From a virus: DNA of 40,488 nucleotides. The stretch lies in IMG/VR virus record IMGVR_UViG_3300032304_000290, positions 1 to 40,488 of that record. The stretch is one strand, 5' to 3'. Shown piece by piece: positions 24,201 through 32,262 of this stretch (positions are counted from its first letter, which is position 1; every line of letters starts with the position of its first letter). The position numbers and the translations under genes were made by a program. Below the pieces are notes generated by a model. It made no database searches and was not told where the DNA came from. It was given only the letters and a program-made list of their open reading frames with translations.

Positions 24201-25762
24201 GCCGTTTTTGCGTTAAGAATGGGTACATTAGCACCACCCATATTAACAGTGCCGTACTGACCGTACACCGTACGATCCGTGCGAACTAACTCGTCTGGCC
24301 GTTCTGTTAATGGTGTTACTTGCTCCCACATTGTAGGATTCTCGGCTTTTAGTTTTGCGCCAAGTACTGGGTCTAATGCAATCTGCTTATAAATATCCGC
24401 TAACTTAGCATTTTGGTCCAAGGCTGAACTTGGATCCGCAAAAAATCTGGCGTACTGATTTATTTGTTCTGGCGTTAAAGTTTTAAAAAACTCCGTACCC
24501 AGTGTGGCTTCTAGCAACGGTGATATATCACTGGTTGCGGTTTTAATGCCTTCGTCGGATAGGGCAATTGCCCTTGCAATGTCTTGAGGTGCAACGCCGG
24601 CTTGCAGCTGTTCTATCCAGTACTTTCCACCGGCAGCGTCAGGTGCACGACCAAGGTATTCCATGTAGTCGTCGTAGACTGTGCCCTCTGGAGATGACCC
24701 TATTGACTTTAAAATATCTTCAAAAGGTGTGCCTTTAGAAATCTGGTCATACCAGTTTTGAATTTCTTCTGGAGACCCTTTTCGACCTAATTCAGTTTCG
24801 TATGAAGCACCAATGTCGTACTTGCGACCCTCTTCAGATAACCCTATTGACTTTAAAATATCTTCAAAAGGTGTGCCTTTAGAAATCTGGTCATACAAAT
24901 TTTGAATTTCAGTTTCTGAACCTACTCGGCCCAATTCAGTTTCATAAGCCTTTGCGATGTCGTACTTGCGACCCTCTTCAGACTGCGCAATTTGTTGGCG
25001 TAACTGTTCTGGTGTTAGGTTTTGACCAGACCAGAATTGAGCGCCAGGGGCATCTGGAGCACGGCCAACTTCTTGTTGGTAAATGTCATACATCGAACCT
25101 TCTGGAGACGCGTTAAACGCTTTTTCAATATCTGCTCTTGATGTTCCCGAACCAAGCGACTGCATCCAAAAGTCATACCCTGGTTGGTCGTACTCACGAC
25201 CTAGTTCTTTGTCATACAACCCAGAGAGAAATTGACGGTTTTTATACTCGTCACTAGATTGCAAAATAGCTAATTCATTTGGATCCAATGTCTCACCAAA
25301 TGCTTGACTCCAAGCATTTAAGCCACCAATGTCTGCCTCGCGTCCTAAGCTAGTTTTATACCAATCAGCAATTGCCGATGTTGATCCATAGGTCGGGGTA
25401 ATAGCTTGTGCGTTGTCAAACTCAGAACCTGCACTTTGTACTGTCACGTTACTTAACGCGCCAGTGTTATTTAAGTCAGAACCGGCGTTTTGCGCCGTAA
25501 CGTTATTTAACGCACCTGTGTTAAACCCCGTAGATTGTGACTGGGCTCGTGCCTGCGCCTCTGGAGAGTTTGTAAACGCATTTTGAATGTCACCAAAAGA
25601 CGTTCCAGATTGGGCAGCGTTTTGCCAAAAAGCCAAACCCTCTGGATCTGGGGCACGGCCCAGCACGGACTGATACAAACCAGCGATAGGGTCGTTAGTA
25701 GATCCACCATCATCAAAATGGCGGATTTTATATCGCGGGTCTAGCATGTCCAGAGCGGACAT
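21245..25762 (-). CDS. Giant DUF4214-repeat virion protein
   Basis: At 1505 residues this is the longest product. Residues ~26-405 contain about seven DUF4214-like repeats (pattern LGRAPDPEGLAFW...F..S.E). Residues ~715-791 are a long hydrophobic Gly/Ala-rich stretch (AVAIGAAAFAPQLSAYFIST) able to insert in a membrane. Residues ~1191-1291 are a Gly/Thr-rich low-complexity tract. The C-terminus has GGLGTLENRYVQGDGNGTSD, EVPAMLANGEFVIPADVV and LGNGSNEAGASVLDQLL, a module I recognise from phage virion proteins. Gly-Gly motifs are at 19-20, 1336-1337, 1403-1404 and 1416-1417. It is probably a tail or ejection protein that contacts the envelope. Confidence 0.65.
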   Translation of the reverse strand: MSALDMLDPRYKIRHFDDGGSTNDPIAGLYQSVLGRAPDPEGLAFWQNAAQSGTSFGDIQNAFTNSPEAQARAQSQSTGFNTGALNNVTAQNAGSDLNNTGALSNVTVQSAGSEFDNAQAITPTYGSTSAIADWYKTSLGREADIGGLNAWSQAFGETLDPNELAILQSSDEYKNRQFLSGLYDKELGREYDQPGYDFWMQSLGSGTSRADIEKAFNASPEGSMYDIYQQEVGRAPDAPGAQFWSGQNLTPEQLRQQIAQSEEGRKYDIAKAYETELGRVGSETEIQNLYDQISKGTPFEDILKSIGLSEEGRKYDIGASYETELGRKGSPEEIQNWYDQISKGTPFEDILKSIGSSPEGTVYDDYMEYLGRAPDAAGGKYWIEQLQAGVAPQDIARAIALSDEGIKTATSDISPLLEATLGTEFFKTLTPEQINQYARFFADPSSALDQNAKLADIYKQIALDPVLGAKLKAENPTMWEQVTPLTERPDELVRTDRTVYGQYGTVNMGGANVPILNAKTADRILGYDNSATVSDFSHSRGNLVSDLGWSSNSFSGDLSRGANALGVTTTVDPETGQVSYTGVNEAAKLVGIDPTQFKDKQVQATTKDQYDEYGQLVTKGGQPAFQTDESGNTTPVMQTITAESQLYDAVSEVAKDIYRYTGDSLTAGRAKEGGAQSFDTVFYKRTGDELIPISAPQAHGGVQNMDIYRPKDNSFGTFLTMAVAIGAAAFAPQLSAYFISTMGAGIGATIATGVVLGAGVGAANATISGKSIGDASVKGAVVGGVTAGITQGLSEGLNTAFPPTIAADGTKVANSIFTSASELMGGAISPAGVQSVVSQTLARTLATGVTPGANGDKILDAFGTALVSSGLSVGASEQIVSQMKDAGFDKDSVAKLARTVQLAVNTGSTAALSGKSNEQILQSIVTGVISGASSIAKAKDTTTADTNINPATGQPYTGSDQSATVSPSSVAATVPSSLTNPQAISAYNNYISQGADSELAQTLAEGQQQAAVAAGTGTQVAANVTVKFTAEDSQILSDVLKNPQGIQTQLYDAKYFDTETSTWKPVPVSDTGGGGVGTAESVGTTPKEGEAPTAAEIAQDIKDGTLPTTAEINDGLANGKISKAAADVYLKAITDSQPKAPGSANNDFEAINLAISLTADLINKGANAANTLNKVSLATGVSPSVITRAINSGTGVTGTGVTGTGVTGTGTTGTTGTGTSTTGTTGTGSGTTGTGTGAGTTGTGTGSGGTGTGTGGGGEGVDIGTGTGGTGTGTGGTGSGGGGGGGGGTAPRPLTIPQIRATQAAQDTTGIYDLTPGLTKARTDYQLAGQFKMASGGAVATQYDPFGLARSTYGTSDNAGISDPATSPFVGSDLKMPKLKVGMTKRNVGYDLPAFNPRFMAEGGLADHNPQFFSEGGLGTLENRYVQGDGNGTSDEVPAMLANGEFVIPADVVAALGNGSNEAGASVLDQLLQVVREHRQDHDPEDLPPDSAGPLAYLIEAKKRA
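21890..22190 (-). repeat. Gly/Thr low-complexity repeat tract in the giant virion gene
   Basis: About 300 bp of imperfect short repeats (units such as GGTACAGGC on the coding strand) encode alternating Gly-Thr runs, e.g. VTGTGVTGTGVTG and later GTGTGGTGSGGGGGG. It joins the membrane-active/central part to the C-terminal module and probably acts as a flexible linker. Such tracts are prone to length change. Confidence 0.8.
24697..24896 (-). repeat. 56-bp exact direct repeat within DUF4214 units
   Basis: Positions 24697-24752 and 24841-24896 are identical and lie 144 bp (48 codons) apart, each covering QISKGTPFEDILKSIG. The identity at DNA level points to recent duplication of one repeat unit in the giant virion protein. 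Confidence 0.85.
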
Positions 25763-25912
25763 TTACTCAGTGATGTTCTTAGCGCGGGCTGCGAGGGCTT
25801 CTTGTACTGCCTTTTCAAAGGCAGGATTAACTGCATCCTTAGGCTGTTTGGCAAGCATAGCATCAGCTACTGCTTTGTCATTGAGGTACTTCATTGTCTG
25901 TTGACCGTGCAT
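25763..25912 (-). CDS. Small hypothetical protein heading the giant-protein operon
   Basis: A 49-residue gene with a strong AAAGGAG ribosome site and start at 25912, 28 nt after promoter copy 6. The product begins MHGQQTMKYLNDKAVADAML and continues with a helical, Ala/Lys-rich body. It is followed immediately by the 1505-residue gene. It is not recognised; as first gene of the unit it may be a small assembly protein. Confidence 0.7.
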   Translation of the reverse strand: MHGQQTMKYLNDKAVADAMLAKQPKDAVNPAFEKAVQEALAARAKNITE

Positions 25913-25940
25913 ATTGACTCCTTTGGGGTTAGTTTGCTTC

Positions 25941-25957
25941 TATATATAATAATACAA
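25941..25957 (-). promoter_or_regulatory. Copy 6 of the conserved phage promoter element
   Basis: On the - strand this is a perfect TTGTATTATTATATATA, fused to the T-tract of the terminator just upstream. It precedes the small gene at 25912 and the whole giant virion protein operon down to 13287. Confidence 0.75.
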
Positions 25958-25978
25958 AAAAAGGGCACTTAGCGCCCT
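25956..25978 (-). terminator. Rho-independent terminator ending the adaptor/fibre operon
   Basis: On the - strand a 7-bp stem (AGGGCGC with GTGCCCT, one G-T pair) with a TAA loop is followed by seven T. It starts 2 nt after the stop of the 84-residue gene, and its T-tract is the start of promoter copy 6. Confidence 0.85.
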
Positions 25979-25980
25979 AT

Positions 25981-26235
25981 TTATTGACTTGGACCGTTGA
26001 TAATTAAGGTAAACTCACTGGCCCAGGGTTGCCAGGTTTCAAATAGGTCTGGGTCTGGTACTGGAAACACCTCAAAGGTCGGTAGCTGGGATACGTTTTT
26101 TGCCACCATTTTCCAGTTCTCTTCTTCTGGTGTGTACGGTATGGGCTCTTCAGAAAAGAACATGATCAGGTTTCCATTCCAGGACTGCCAGTCTGATCCC
26201 TCCGGAATGAACGGAAAGAATTTTTGAATTGACAT
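25981..26235 (-). CDS. Conserved small phage protein (FFPFIPEGSDWQSWNGN type)
   Basis: The 84-residue protein begins MSIQKFFPFIPEGSDWQSWN and has an EEPIPY segment, LPTFEVFPVPDP and a final WASEFTLIINGPSQ. I recognise this pattern from small conserved proteins of podovirus-like phages near tail genes; function is unknown. It shares one base with the upstream gene's stop, so it is coupled to the 716-residue tail protein. It is the last gene before the terminator. Confidence 0.7.
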   Translation of the reverse strand: MSIQKFFPFIPEGSDWQSWNGNLIMFFSEEPIPYTPEEENWKMVAKNVSQLPTFEVFPVPDPDLFETWQPWASEFTLIINGPSQ

Positions 26236-28385
26236 TACGGCCTTTCGTCGCCGTACTCAGCTGTAATTAAGAGCCTACCCATCTCATAGTTTCCGTTTGA
26301 AACATTTGACTCAAACTTTAACCGTATCTCTCTGTGCTCTACTCGCAAGTCGATCTTGCCAGTGTCTGGGTCAAATGGGAACGGACCTGAATTTTCTGTT
26401 GATCCGCGGGCAAACTTACGACCCAGTATGGTTAAGTTCATCTCGCCAGCTTGTACAAAATCTGGCTCTATACGACGGATGTGCATACGACGGTTTGGTC
26501 CTGATGCAGTATCTTGTGACGGAGTGCCACCAACCCAGCTAATATCGCAAGTCGTAAAGCTAGAGGTTACAGCTGTCTCGGCGTTAAACGATACCGCGTT
26601 TAGCCCGAACTCATGCTGCCACAAGCCGTAACCACCAAATACGCTGTACGCTAGTGCGCCAACAGATATGGCTGGGCTAATATTTTTTGTAAGCGTAACT
26701 CGGGTAACGCCAGGTAACGGCACAAGCATAGTAAAAATAAAGGTGCTCGTGCTTACAGTGTATACTGTGTCGTCTGGATCACCAACGTTAGAGAAGGATA
26801 CAAAACTACCGGGCGCAAATGTAGTGGTTTCATTGCCAGCAATATAGAACTGGTTGGCATTGGGCGCAGGCTGGCCAGCGGGAGTTGCAATGGTTGTGTA
26901 CGCGCTGCTGTAGGCAACATTATATTCCCAAGCTGCCCAGATTGGTGTTGGGAAAATCTCTGTTGTGTACCCGCACGAACGGCGTGTGCCTGCCGCGGAT
27001 CCTGCGTCGTACCACAGCTTGTCCTTAACGTTGTAGATGATTGCGTCTGTTACCTCAGTCGCTTCACCCCTTGGATAAAAAAACCAAATCTCATTGTAGC
27101 GTGGTACCTTGGTGGTCCATACTTTTTGGCGTTGTGTGAAGTTAATGTTATCAAACAGCCAGTTTACGTTTTTATCATTTGGCAAAACACTTACCACACC
27201 GTTGTATTGATAGAAACGGTCAACGCCAAGCCAATAATAAACACCATCCATCTCGACAAAACAAGACGATGACATGGTGGAGATTTGGCTGGAAATAATA
27301 TCGTAACGCCAGTACAAGGGTGCTGCCCCGGTAAATGACGCGCGGATTAACGAGTCCGTTGCCCAGAAAAGGCCGGAAGGTGAGTTTGTACCGCCTCGAA
27401 CTGGAATGCCCATTACAATCTTGGACGAAGACATGTTAACCTGGTTGGCTGTAGCTCCGTTCCAATCCGTTAGTGTTTGGGTTCCATACGCCGCCTCGAC
27501 GTGGTTGTTGGAGATGTATCCGTTTTCACCGTAAGCAAAAATATATGGATACAACACACAAACGCCGCCAGATACGCTAATGGGCAGGTAAGTTGGATTT
27601 TGTCCTGTTGAATCGGCTAGTATGGAAAAGTTCCACTGACCAGGAGACGCGGGCACAATATCACCGACCAGTATTGGGGTTGGGATTCCGTTGTCGATGT
27701 TAGCTAAGTTTAAGCCTGGGTGGGCTAATACTTTTAAAGACTCGCCTGCGGGGGAGTACTGCAAGTCAAACTGCCACAGGTTGAGTTCATCTGCGGCGTA
27801 TTTTGTGTTGTTGATCCAGACGTTTGTTACGGTTGTCATCGCTGGCAGTGCCGGAGTAAACGTAACTACTGTGTTTGGTGTGGTAAAGACAGGTGTGCCT
27901 ACTGTGGTGTACTCCACCGGATTACTTTGGTTAAAAATAACCTTAGTACCCGCTGGGTACGCACTGCTATAATCAACAATCGGCGAGCCTGTGCTAGTGA
28001 TTGTAAACGTGGTCGTGGTATTAGCAGAAATTGTTTGCTGAGAGTAGCCTGGTAAGATGTTAGCTAGGAACGGTCCGGTACCAACACCGAATGTTGTTCC
28101 TGTAGTAAACACTTCAATACCAACCCTATCACCAACAAAAATATAGTTAACGCCGTCGTATGCGTTTGCCACCATGCCGCGGGGAATACCCTCAAAAGAA
28201 CTAAATAGCTGGCGATAGCCACCCATTTTTTTTGGTACTCCACGCTGAAAACGGCACCATTCTCCTGCAGTAAACTCGCGGGATTCAAATAGTGTGCCGT
28301 CACGTTTTATACCTGGTTGTACGCCTAGGGTATAAACTAAGTTATATTGTTCTTGTGCTGTTCCGGAATCTTGTTGCGCTGCCAT
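26235..28385 (-). CDS. Tail/stabilisation virion protein (beta-rich)
   Basis: The 716-residue protein has the opening pattern PGIKRDGTLFESREFTAGEW, then CRFQRGVPKKMGGYRQLF, with repeated beta-rich segments (YDGVNYIFVGD, YDIISSQISTMSSSCFVEMD, KLWYDAGSAAGTRRSCGYTT) that could form propeller blades. This fits tail nozzle or tail-stabilisation proteins of podoviruses by analogy with P22 gp10, though the similarity is only structural guesswork. It sits between a fibre-like protein and a small conserved tail-region gene. A baseplate or receptor-facing structural protein is the alternative. Confidence 0.5.
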   Translation of the reverse strand: MAAQQDSGTAQEQYNLVYTLGVQPGIKRDGTLFESREFTAGEWCRFQRGVPKKMGGYRQLFSSFEGIPRGMVANAYDGVNYIFVGDRVGIEVFTTGTTFGVGTGPFLANILPGYSQQTISANTTTTFTITSTGSPIVDYSSAYPAGTKVIFNQSNPVEYTTVGTPVFTTPNTVVTFTPALPAMTTVTNVWINNTKYAADELNLWQFDLQYSPAGESLKVLAHPGLNLANIDNGIPTPILVGDIVPASPGQWNFSILADSTGQNPTYLPISVSGGVCVLYPYIFAYGENGYISNNHVEAAYGTQTLTDWNGATANQVNMSSSKIVMGIPVRGGTNSPSGLFWATDSLIRASFTGAAPLYWRYDIISSQISTMSSSCFVEMDGVYYWLGVDRFYQYNGVVSVLPNDKNVNWLFDNINFTQRQKVWTTKVPRYNEIWFFYPRGEATEVTDAIIYNVKDKLWYDAGSAAGTRRSCGYTTEIFPTPIWAAWEYNVAYSSAYTTIATPAGQPAPNANQFYIAGNETTTFAPGSFVSFSNVGDPDDTVYTVSTSTFIFTMLVPLPGVTRVTLTKNISPAISVGALAYSVFGGYGLWQHEFGLNAVSFNAETAVTSSFTTCDISWVGGTPSQDTASGPNRRMHIRRIEPDFVQAGEMNLTILGRKFARGSTENSGPFPFDPDTGKIDLRVEHREIRLKFESNVSNGNYEMGRLLITAEYGDERP

Positions 28386-29650
28386 TAGAATGTACCGCCC
28401 TTAATTCCTTTAATTGCTGTAAACGTAGCTGGAGTGCTTACCTGTGGATCTAAGGGCGTCGTATTATCTATCAACATCATCTCCGTACCATTAGCCGAAA
28501 GACCTAGTATATTTACTGCATCCAAATACATGCCTGTTGCTGTGTCGTTTAAAAACGAAAAACTTGGCGCAGCAGCAGAACCATTTTGTGCAAAAAATAC
28601 GGTTGTCGTTGTCTGCGAAATAACGAATAGGAAGTTACCGTCACTTAAGAGTAAAACAACGGAGCCAGGGGTTACAACAATAGGTGCCTGGGCGCTGCCA
28701 GCTATTTGAAATGTAATGTTATACACAACACCGGTTGTGTCGTTTAATATAATATATAGCTGGGTTGTTGCTGGTAACGAAACATTCAATGTAGTTGTTC
28801 TGGTACCAGAAAGCGCTACATACGTCTGAATAATTGGAGCGTATGACACAAGACTAAATGAGTTGCCGACTATGGCGTCTACGTCATACGTTGCCGATGT
28901 GAACGTTACGTTTGATGGAGTAGCTAAGCCAACGGTAAAGAAATTGCCAGTCGTTGACTGGAACATTAGCATACCAGAATCGCCTGGGTTTATGGTAACG
29001 TTTGGCAGACCGTTAATTTGTGACGCACCTGTAGGTACAATATTAACTGCACCTGTGCCATTGTTACGGAAATTAAAATACCAACCGGGGGTTAATCCTG
29101 CCACGGCTGGTAATGTAAACGTGCCGTTGCCGCCAGTCCATACGTATGTATTTGCTCGGCTGTCGTTATTAAAAGTAGGTGCAGTAGATACGGTTAGTGG
29201 TGCTTGTGTTACCGCTAATTTACCTGCTAGGGTTGTTAATCCGGCACCCTGCAAAGACGCCGCATCCGCAGAAGACGTGCCCGTACCAAGGGTGATGTTC
29301 TGCCATGTGCCTACTTCAGTAGAGTTATCTGATAGGTAAAAGTACTTTGTTTGCCCTGCCGCGATCGATACAGAGGCCCCACCAGCTGAATTGGTTACAA
29401 CAAACGAAACAGCTCCTAAGTTACGAAAGAAGATGTCAGTACCTTCTGAGCCTTGACCACCGGGCGGCAAAGCAATCGACAACCCAGCTGTAGAAGGAGT
29501 GCAGTCCATGATGCGGGCTGCAGGAACCTCTGGTGGGTTAACTGTTACAGGCCAGTGTAGCGTCTGGTTAGTACTAAACGCTAAGGGAAAGTACGTGACG
29601 TCTGTCTGTTGGACGACGGTGCCAGTAAACGGCGATACGAATGTCGTCAT
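28385..29650 (-). CDS. Tail fibre or spike-like protein
   Basis: A 421-residue protein rich in Thr, Ser, Gly, Asn and Val, with many short beta strands (SGMLMFQSTTGNFFTVGLAT; NTYVWTGGNGTFTLPAVAG). It has very few charged residues, typical of trimeric phage fibre or spike proteins. It ends KGGTF, the same four-residue terminus as the collagen-like fibre at 38070-39449. It follows two adaptor genes and precedes the tail protein. Receptor binding is inferred. Confidence 0.5.
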   Translation of the reverse strand: MTTFVSPFTGTVVQQTDVTYFPLAFSTNQTLHWPVTVNPPEVPAARIMDCTPSTAGLSIALPPGGQGSEGTDIFFRNLGAVSFVVTNSAGGASVSIAAGQTKYFYLSDNSTEVGTWQNITLGTGTSSADAASLQGAGLTTLAGKLAVTQAPLTVSTAPTFNNDSRANTYVWTGGNGTFTLPAVAGLTPGWYFNFRNNGTGAVNIVPTGASQINGLPNVTINPGDSGMLMFQSTTGNFFTVGLATPSNVTFTSATYDVDAIVGNSFSLVSYAPIIQTYVALSGTRTTTLNVSLPATTQLYIILNDTTGVVYNITFQIAGSAQAPIVVTPGSVVLLLSDGNFLFVISQTTTTVFFAQNGSAAAPSFSFLNDTATGMYLDAVNILGLSANGTEMMLIDNTTPLDPQVSTPATFTAIKGIKGGTF

Positions 29651-29653
29651 TTA

Positions 29654-30274
29654 TTAAGGTTCCTGTACCGTAGTGTTTCTATCAATCTTGCGGCTGTTGT
29701 CTTCTTTTTTCAGTGCTGCGATGCAGTCGTTGTAGTATGATTTCCACACTGGCAACTTGTCTAACGCTTTTAAATAGCCCTGAGCTTGTAGCAGTGTGCC
29801 GAATAACATCGCCTGCGGGGCAATTTGAGTAAATAGGTTTGTTTGATTTGTTGAGTCTAAAGGCTGTACCAAGCTGTAGTAAATAATTTCTACTGCGTAG
29901 TCGTCATCGGGCTCTGGCGCAAAGTTCCAGTTATTGTAGTCGTACTCGGCGTAGAACTTTGGTATGCCTGGGGTAGACTCAGATAAGTACTGGGCTATGT
30001 AGTCTTGTGATCGCATCACAACCGGAGCGCCGTTAATTTTCATTGAGACGGTTTTTCTCCAGCGTGTTGGTTTAATCAACACAGGATCGCCAGGGGTTAA
30101 GTTTGTTTGCACAACTACCAATTGCAACAGAGTCTTTAACTCTGCCGCAATGGCGGACTCTGCCAAACCAATTAATGTTGGAATTTGTGCAATAAAGTCT
30201 GCGTCGTTACGCTCCATGTACTGCTGAACGTCAAGCACCAGATTATCATACGTTTGGATATATGCTGTAGTCAT
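29654..30274 (-). CDS. Head-tail adaptor-like protein
   Basis: The 206-residue protein has a helical N-terminus (NLVLDVQQYMERNDADFIAQ, then IPTLIGLAESAIAAEL), a beta region around the basic KPTRWRKTVSMKING, an acidic PEPDDDYAVEIIYY strand and a final helical pair. This layout resembles phage connector/adaptor proteins that join portal and tail. It overlaps the upstream adaptor-like gene by 4 nt. Family assignment is from pattern recognition. Confidence 0.55.
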   Translation of the reverse strand: MTTAYIQTYDNLVLDVQQYMERNDADFIAQIPTLIGLAESAIAAELKTLLQLVVVQTNLTPGDPVLIKPTRWRKTVSMKINGAPVVMRSQDYIAQYLSESTPGIPKFYAEYDYNNWNFAPEPDDDYAVEIIYYSLVQPLDSTNQTNLFTQIAPQAMLFGTLLQAQGYLKALDKLPVWKSYYNDCIAALKKEDNSRKIDRNTTVQEP

Positions 30275-31350
30275 CGTGTGTAGTAACTGATGTTAGGTTG
30301 GAAGTAGATCGGAGACTTGTCACGGTCTTCTTCTTCAAATGCTGTACGAGCGTCCATTGCTAATTTTTCCAGGTACTGAACCCTGGCTAAGTCTGATCCA
30401 GGTAACTGCATTGCCAGCTTGTGTGACAGCGCAGATTGGAAGTAAGGCAAAGCGCGGTCTGGCATGTACAGCTCATTTGTCAGTGAGCCAACGTCTTGTG
30501 GCTGACACTCAAGGATCAAGGAAAACGCTTGGAAGTTATTGTTTGGTACAGGCCACAAGTACATCTCTGGGTCAATCTGTCGATTAAACCAATACTGCAA
30601 TGTGCGCTCGCTTGGGAATTGTTTGTTTGGCAGGGAGAAGTAGTCGGTACGATTAAGCCTTGCCATCGGAATGACTTGCTGCGACTGCGCAAACTGAATT
30701 GCACGAAGAGAATACGTACTGCCAGCGGTGCGGTTGTTTAGCCTGTAGAAGTTAAACGCCTGCGTGGTGTTGATACCATAGTACTTCCACTCGCGGTCTT
30801 TTAGGGTTACTGCTGGGAATGACTCCCATGTCGTCCATGTGATGCCGTCATTACTTACCTGGAAATCAAGATTATAAGTAGCAGACCCACCAGGAGCATA
30901 GGCATTAAATCCCACATAGAATAACCTCGTAGCTTGTGAGTACGCGGCACCAAAGAAGTTGGCGCCTAGCGAAGTTGTTACGTGTTGATTCAGATCTGCG
31001 TTTGCAGACTGGTCAAACAACAAAGAGACGTTAGGGTTTGAAGTTGGTAATGTGCTGGAGAAGGTTGGATTTACCATGTAGATCCAGTTTGCTTCTAGTA
31101 CGTCCACGCAGTTAGCCGGCATGGGCAATACCTGCTGGTTGGTCTGTGCGCCGATGACGACAACCTCTTGCAGCCAGATATTAATACCACGATTGACAGA
31201 GGTCTGCAGGATGTAAAAAAGCGCCTGTTTGGCGGCTTGTACATACTCAGGGGTCATCTCTTCCGAGGTCTTTCCTGCGTCGCGAAACGCATAGGAAATA
31301 AGCTGATCTACGTTGACCTTAGTCTGATTATATGTGCCAGAGTATGCCAC
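30271..31350 (-). CDS. Adaptor/tail-tubular-like protein with beta-sandwich insert
   Basis: It starts with GTG (31350), giving 359 residues. The N-terminal helices (VNVDQLISYAFRDAGKTSEE, then MTPEYVQAAKQALFYILQTS) are of the type seen in podovirus gatekeeper/adaptor proteins. Residues ~145-230 form an insert (LDFQVSNDGITWTTWESFPA through YRLNNRTAGSTYSLRAIQF) resembling a discoidin/F5-8 type C carbohydrate-binding beta-sandwich. The C-terminus continues the adaptor helices. It is probably part of the tail tube or neck, decorated on the outside by the insert. Confidence 0.55.
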   Translation of the reverse strand: MAYSGTYNQTKVNVDQLISYAFRDAGKTSEEMTPEYVQAAKQALFYILQTSVNRGINIWLQEVVVIGAQTNQQVLPMPANCVDVLEANWIYMVNPTFSSTLPTSNPNVSLLFDQSANADLNQHVTTSLGANFFGAAYSQATRLFYVGFNAYAPGGSATYNLDFQVSNDGITWTTWESFPAVTLKDREWKYYGINTTQAFNFYRLNNRTAGSTYSLRAIQFAQSQQVIPMARLNRTDYFSLPNKQFPSERTLQYWFNRQIDPEMYLWPVPNNNFQAFSLILECQPQDVGSLTNELYMPDRALPYFQSALSHKLAMQLPGSDLARVQYLEKLAMDARTAFEEEDRDKSPIYFQPNISYYTR

Positions 31351-31352
31351 TG

Positions 31353-31520
31353 TTACCTTCCGCGGCCCGCGGCTCGCTTTTGTACTTTATTGGGTAGATT
31401 CTTAGACGCCGGGCCTGCCTTGACAAACTCCTTGCCAACCTTCTTAGGGATGCCAAGGGTTGATTTGCCGGCGGCCGCGGCGTACATTGCGCCTTTTTGT
31501 GCTTCGGACTTAAAAGGCAT
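31353..31520 (-). CDS. Small basic phage protein (MPFKSEAQ type)
   Basis: A 55-residue gene, starting in TAATG overlap with the Lys/Gly-Gly-rich gene. The product begins [20 protein letters not shown] and ends in a basic tail ([11 protein letters not shown]). The MPFKS.AQ opening is a recurrent signature of short basic phage proteins of unknown role found near structural genes. Its composition suits binding to packaged DNA. Confidence 0.65.
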   Translation of the reverse strand: MPFKSEAQKGAMYAAAAGKSTLGIPKKVGKEFVKAGPASKNLPNKVQKRAAGRGR

Positions 31521-32218
31521 TAGCAGACCTTCCCGCCCTTTTTGGCGTACCCCATCTTGTTACGCACCGTGGTGGGTAACTTAGACAGGCCTGGGTTTTC
31601 GTTAGCGTCAACTTCTTTTAAAGAACCGCCTTCTGCACACTTTTTAATTTTGCCACCTTTTTTGTACTGACCTGCTGGGGGAGGAACTAATCCTGCTGCA
31701 GCTGGAGACTGCTTAATCAGTTCGCTTTGTTGTGCTGGGTCGAGCATTCTGGCGCGCTTGAGCTTTTCCATCATACGGCGCTTCTCTAAGTCTGTAACCG
31801 CTCCTTGACCCATTGCTGCTGAGGGGGCTGCCGCCATAGGGCCTGCTGCGGCTGGGCCAGTCATGCCGCCCATTTGCATCTTCTTAGCCTTTTGGCGTTT
31901 TGTGTTGGCGATGTCTTTTATGTCTTTTTTTGTCTTAGGTGTGCCGTATGCGTTCTCTACGCTACCGCCTGCCTTGTAACGGCCGACGCAGCCGCCTTCT
32001 TTCTTGGCACGACCACCCATTTTGAGCTTGAGTTCGGTCTTGGGCTGACCCTTATGCAGCTTCTCTTCGTGCTGCTTAACACCCTTTTTGACGATTGACT
32101 TGTCTTGTGCAATGTCCCCAGAAACTTCAGTCTTGCGCTCGCGCTTCTCGTATGCCTCAATGGCCTTGTCTACTGAGCCGCCGGTTTTCATCTTGATGAT
32201 TTTTTTGAAGTCTTCCAT
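31520..32218 (-). CDS. Lysine-rich protein with eight Gly-Gly motifs
   Basis: The 232-residue protein is rich in Lys, Gly, Met and Ala. The Gly-Gly motif occurs at residues 13-14, 68-69, 75-76, 84-85, 117-118, 188-189, 197-198 and 228-229, usually after Lys, Met or Ala (for example [25 protein letters not shown]). Highly basic segments lie between the motifs. It could be a DNA-condensing or scaffold-like virion protein processed at these sites, or a protein with repeated binding tags. It is the first gene after promoter copy 7. No homologous function is recognised. Confidence 0.6.
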   Translation of the reverse strand: MEDFKKIIKMKTGGSVDKAIEAYEKRERKTEVSGDIAQDKSIVKKGVKQHEEKLHKGQPKTELKLKMGGRAKKEGGCVGRYKAGGSVENAYGTPKTKKDIKDIANTKRQKAKKMQMGGMTGPAAAGPMAAAPSAAMGQGAVTDLEKRRMMEKLKRARMLDPAQQSELIKQSPAAAGLVPPPAGQYKKGGKIKKCAEGGSLKEVDANENPGLSKLPTTVRNKMGYAKKGGKVC

Positions 32219-32262
32219 GGTGTTTCCTATAGGTTGTAATGGGTAAAAAGGATGATCAGTCC

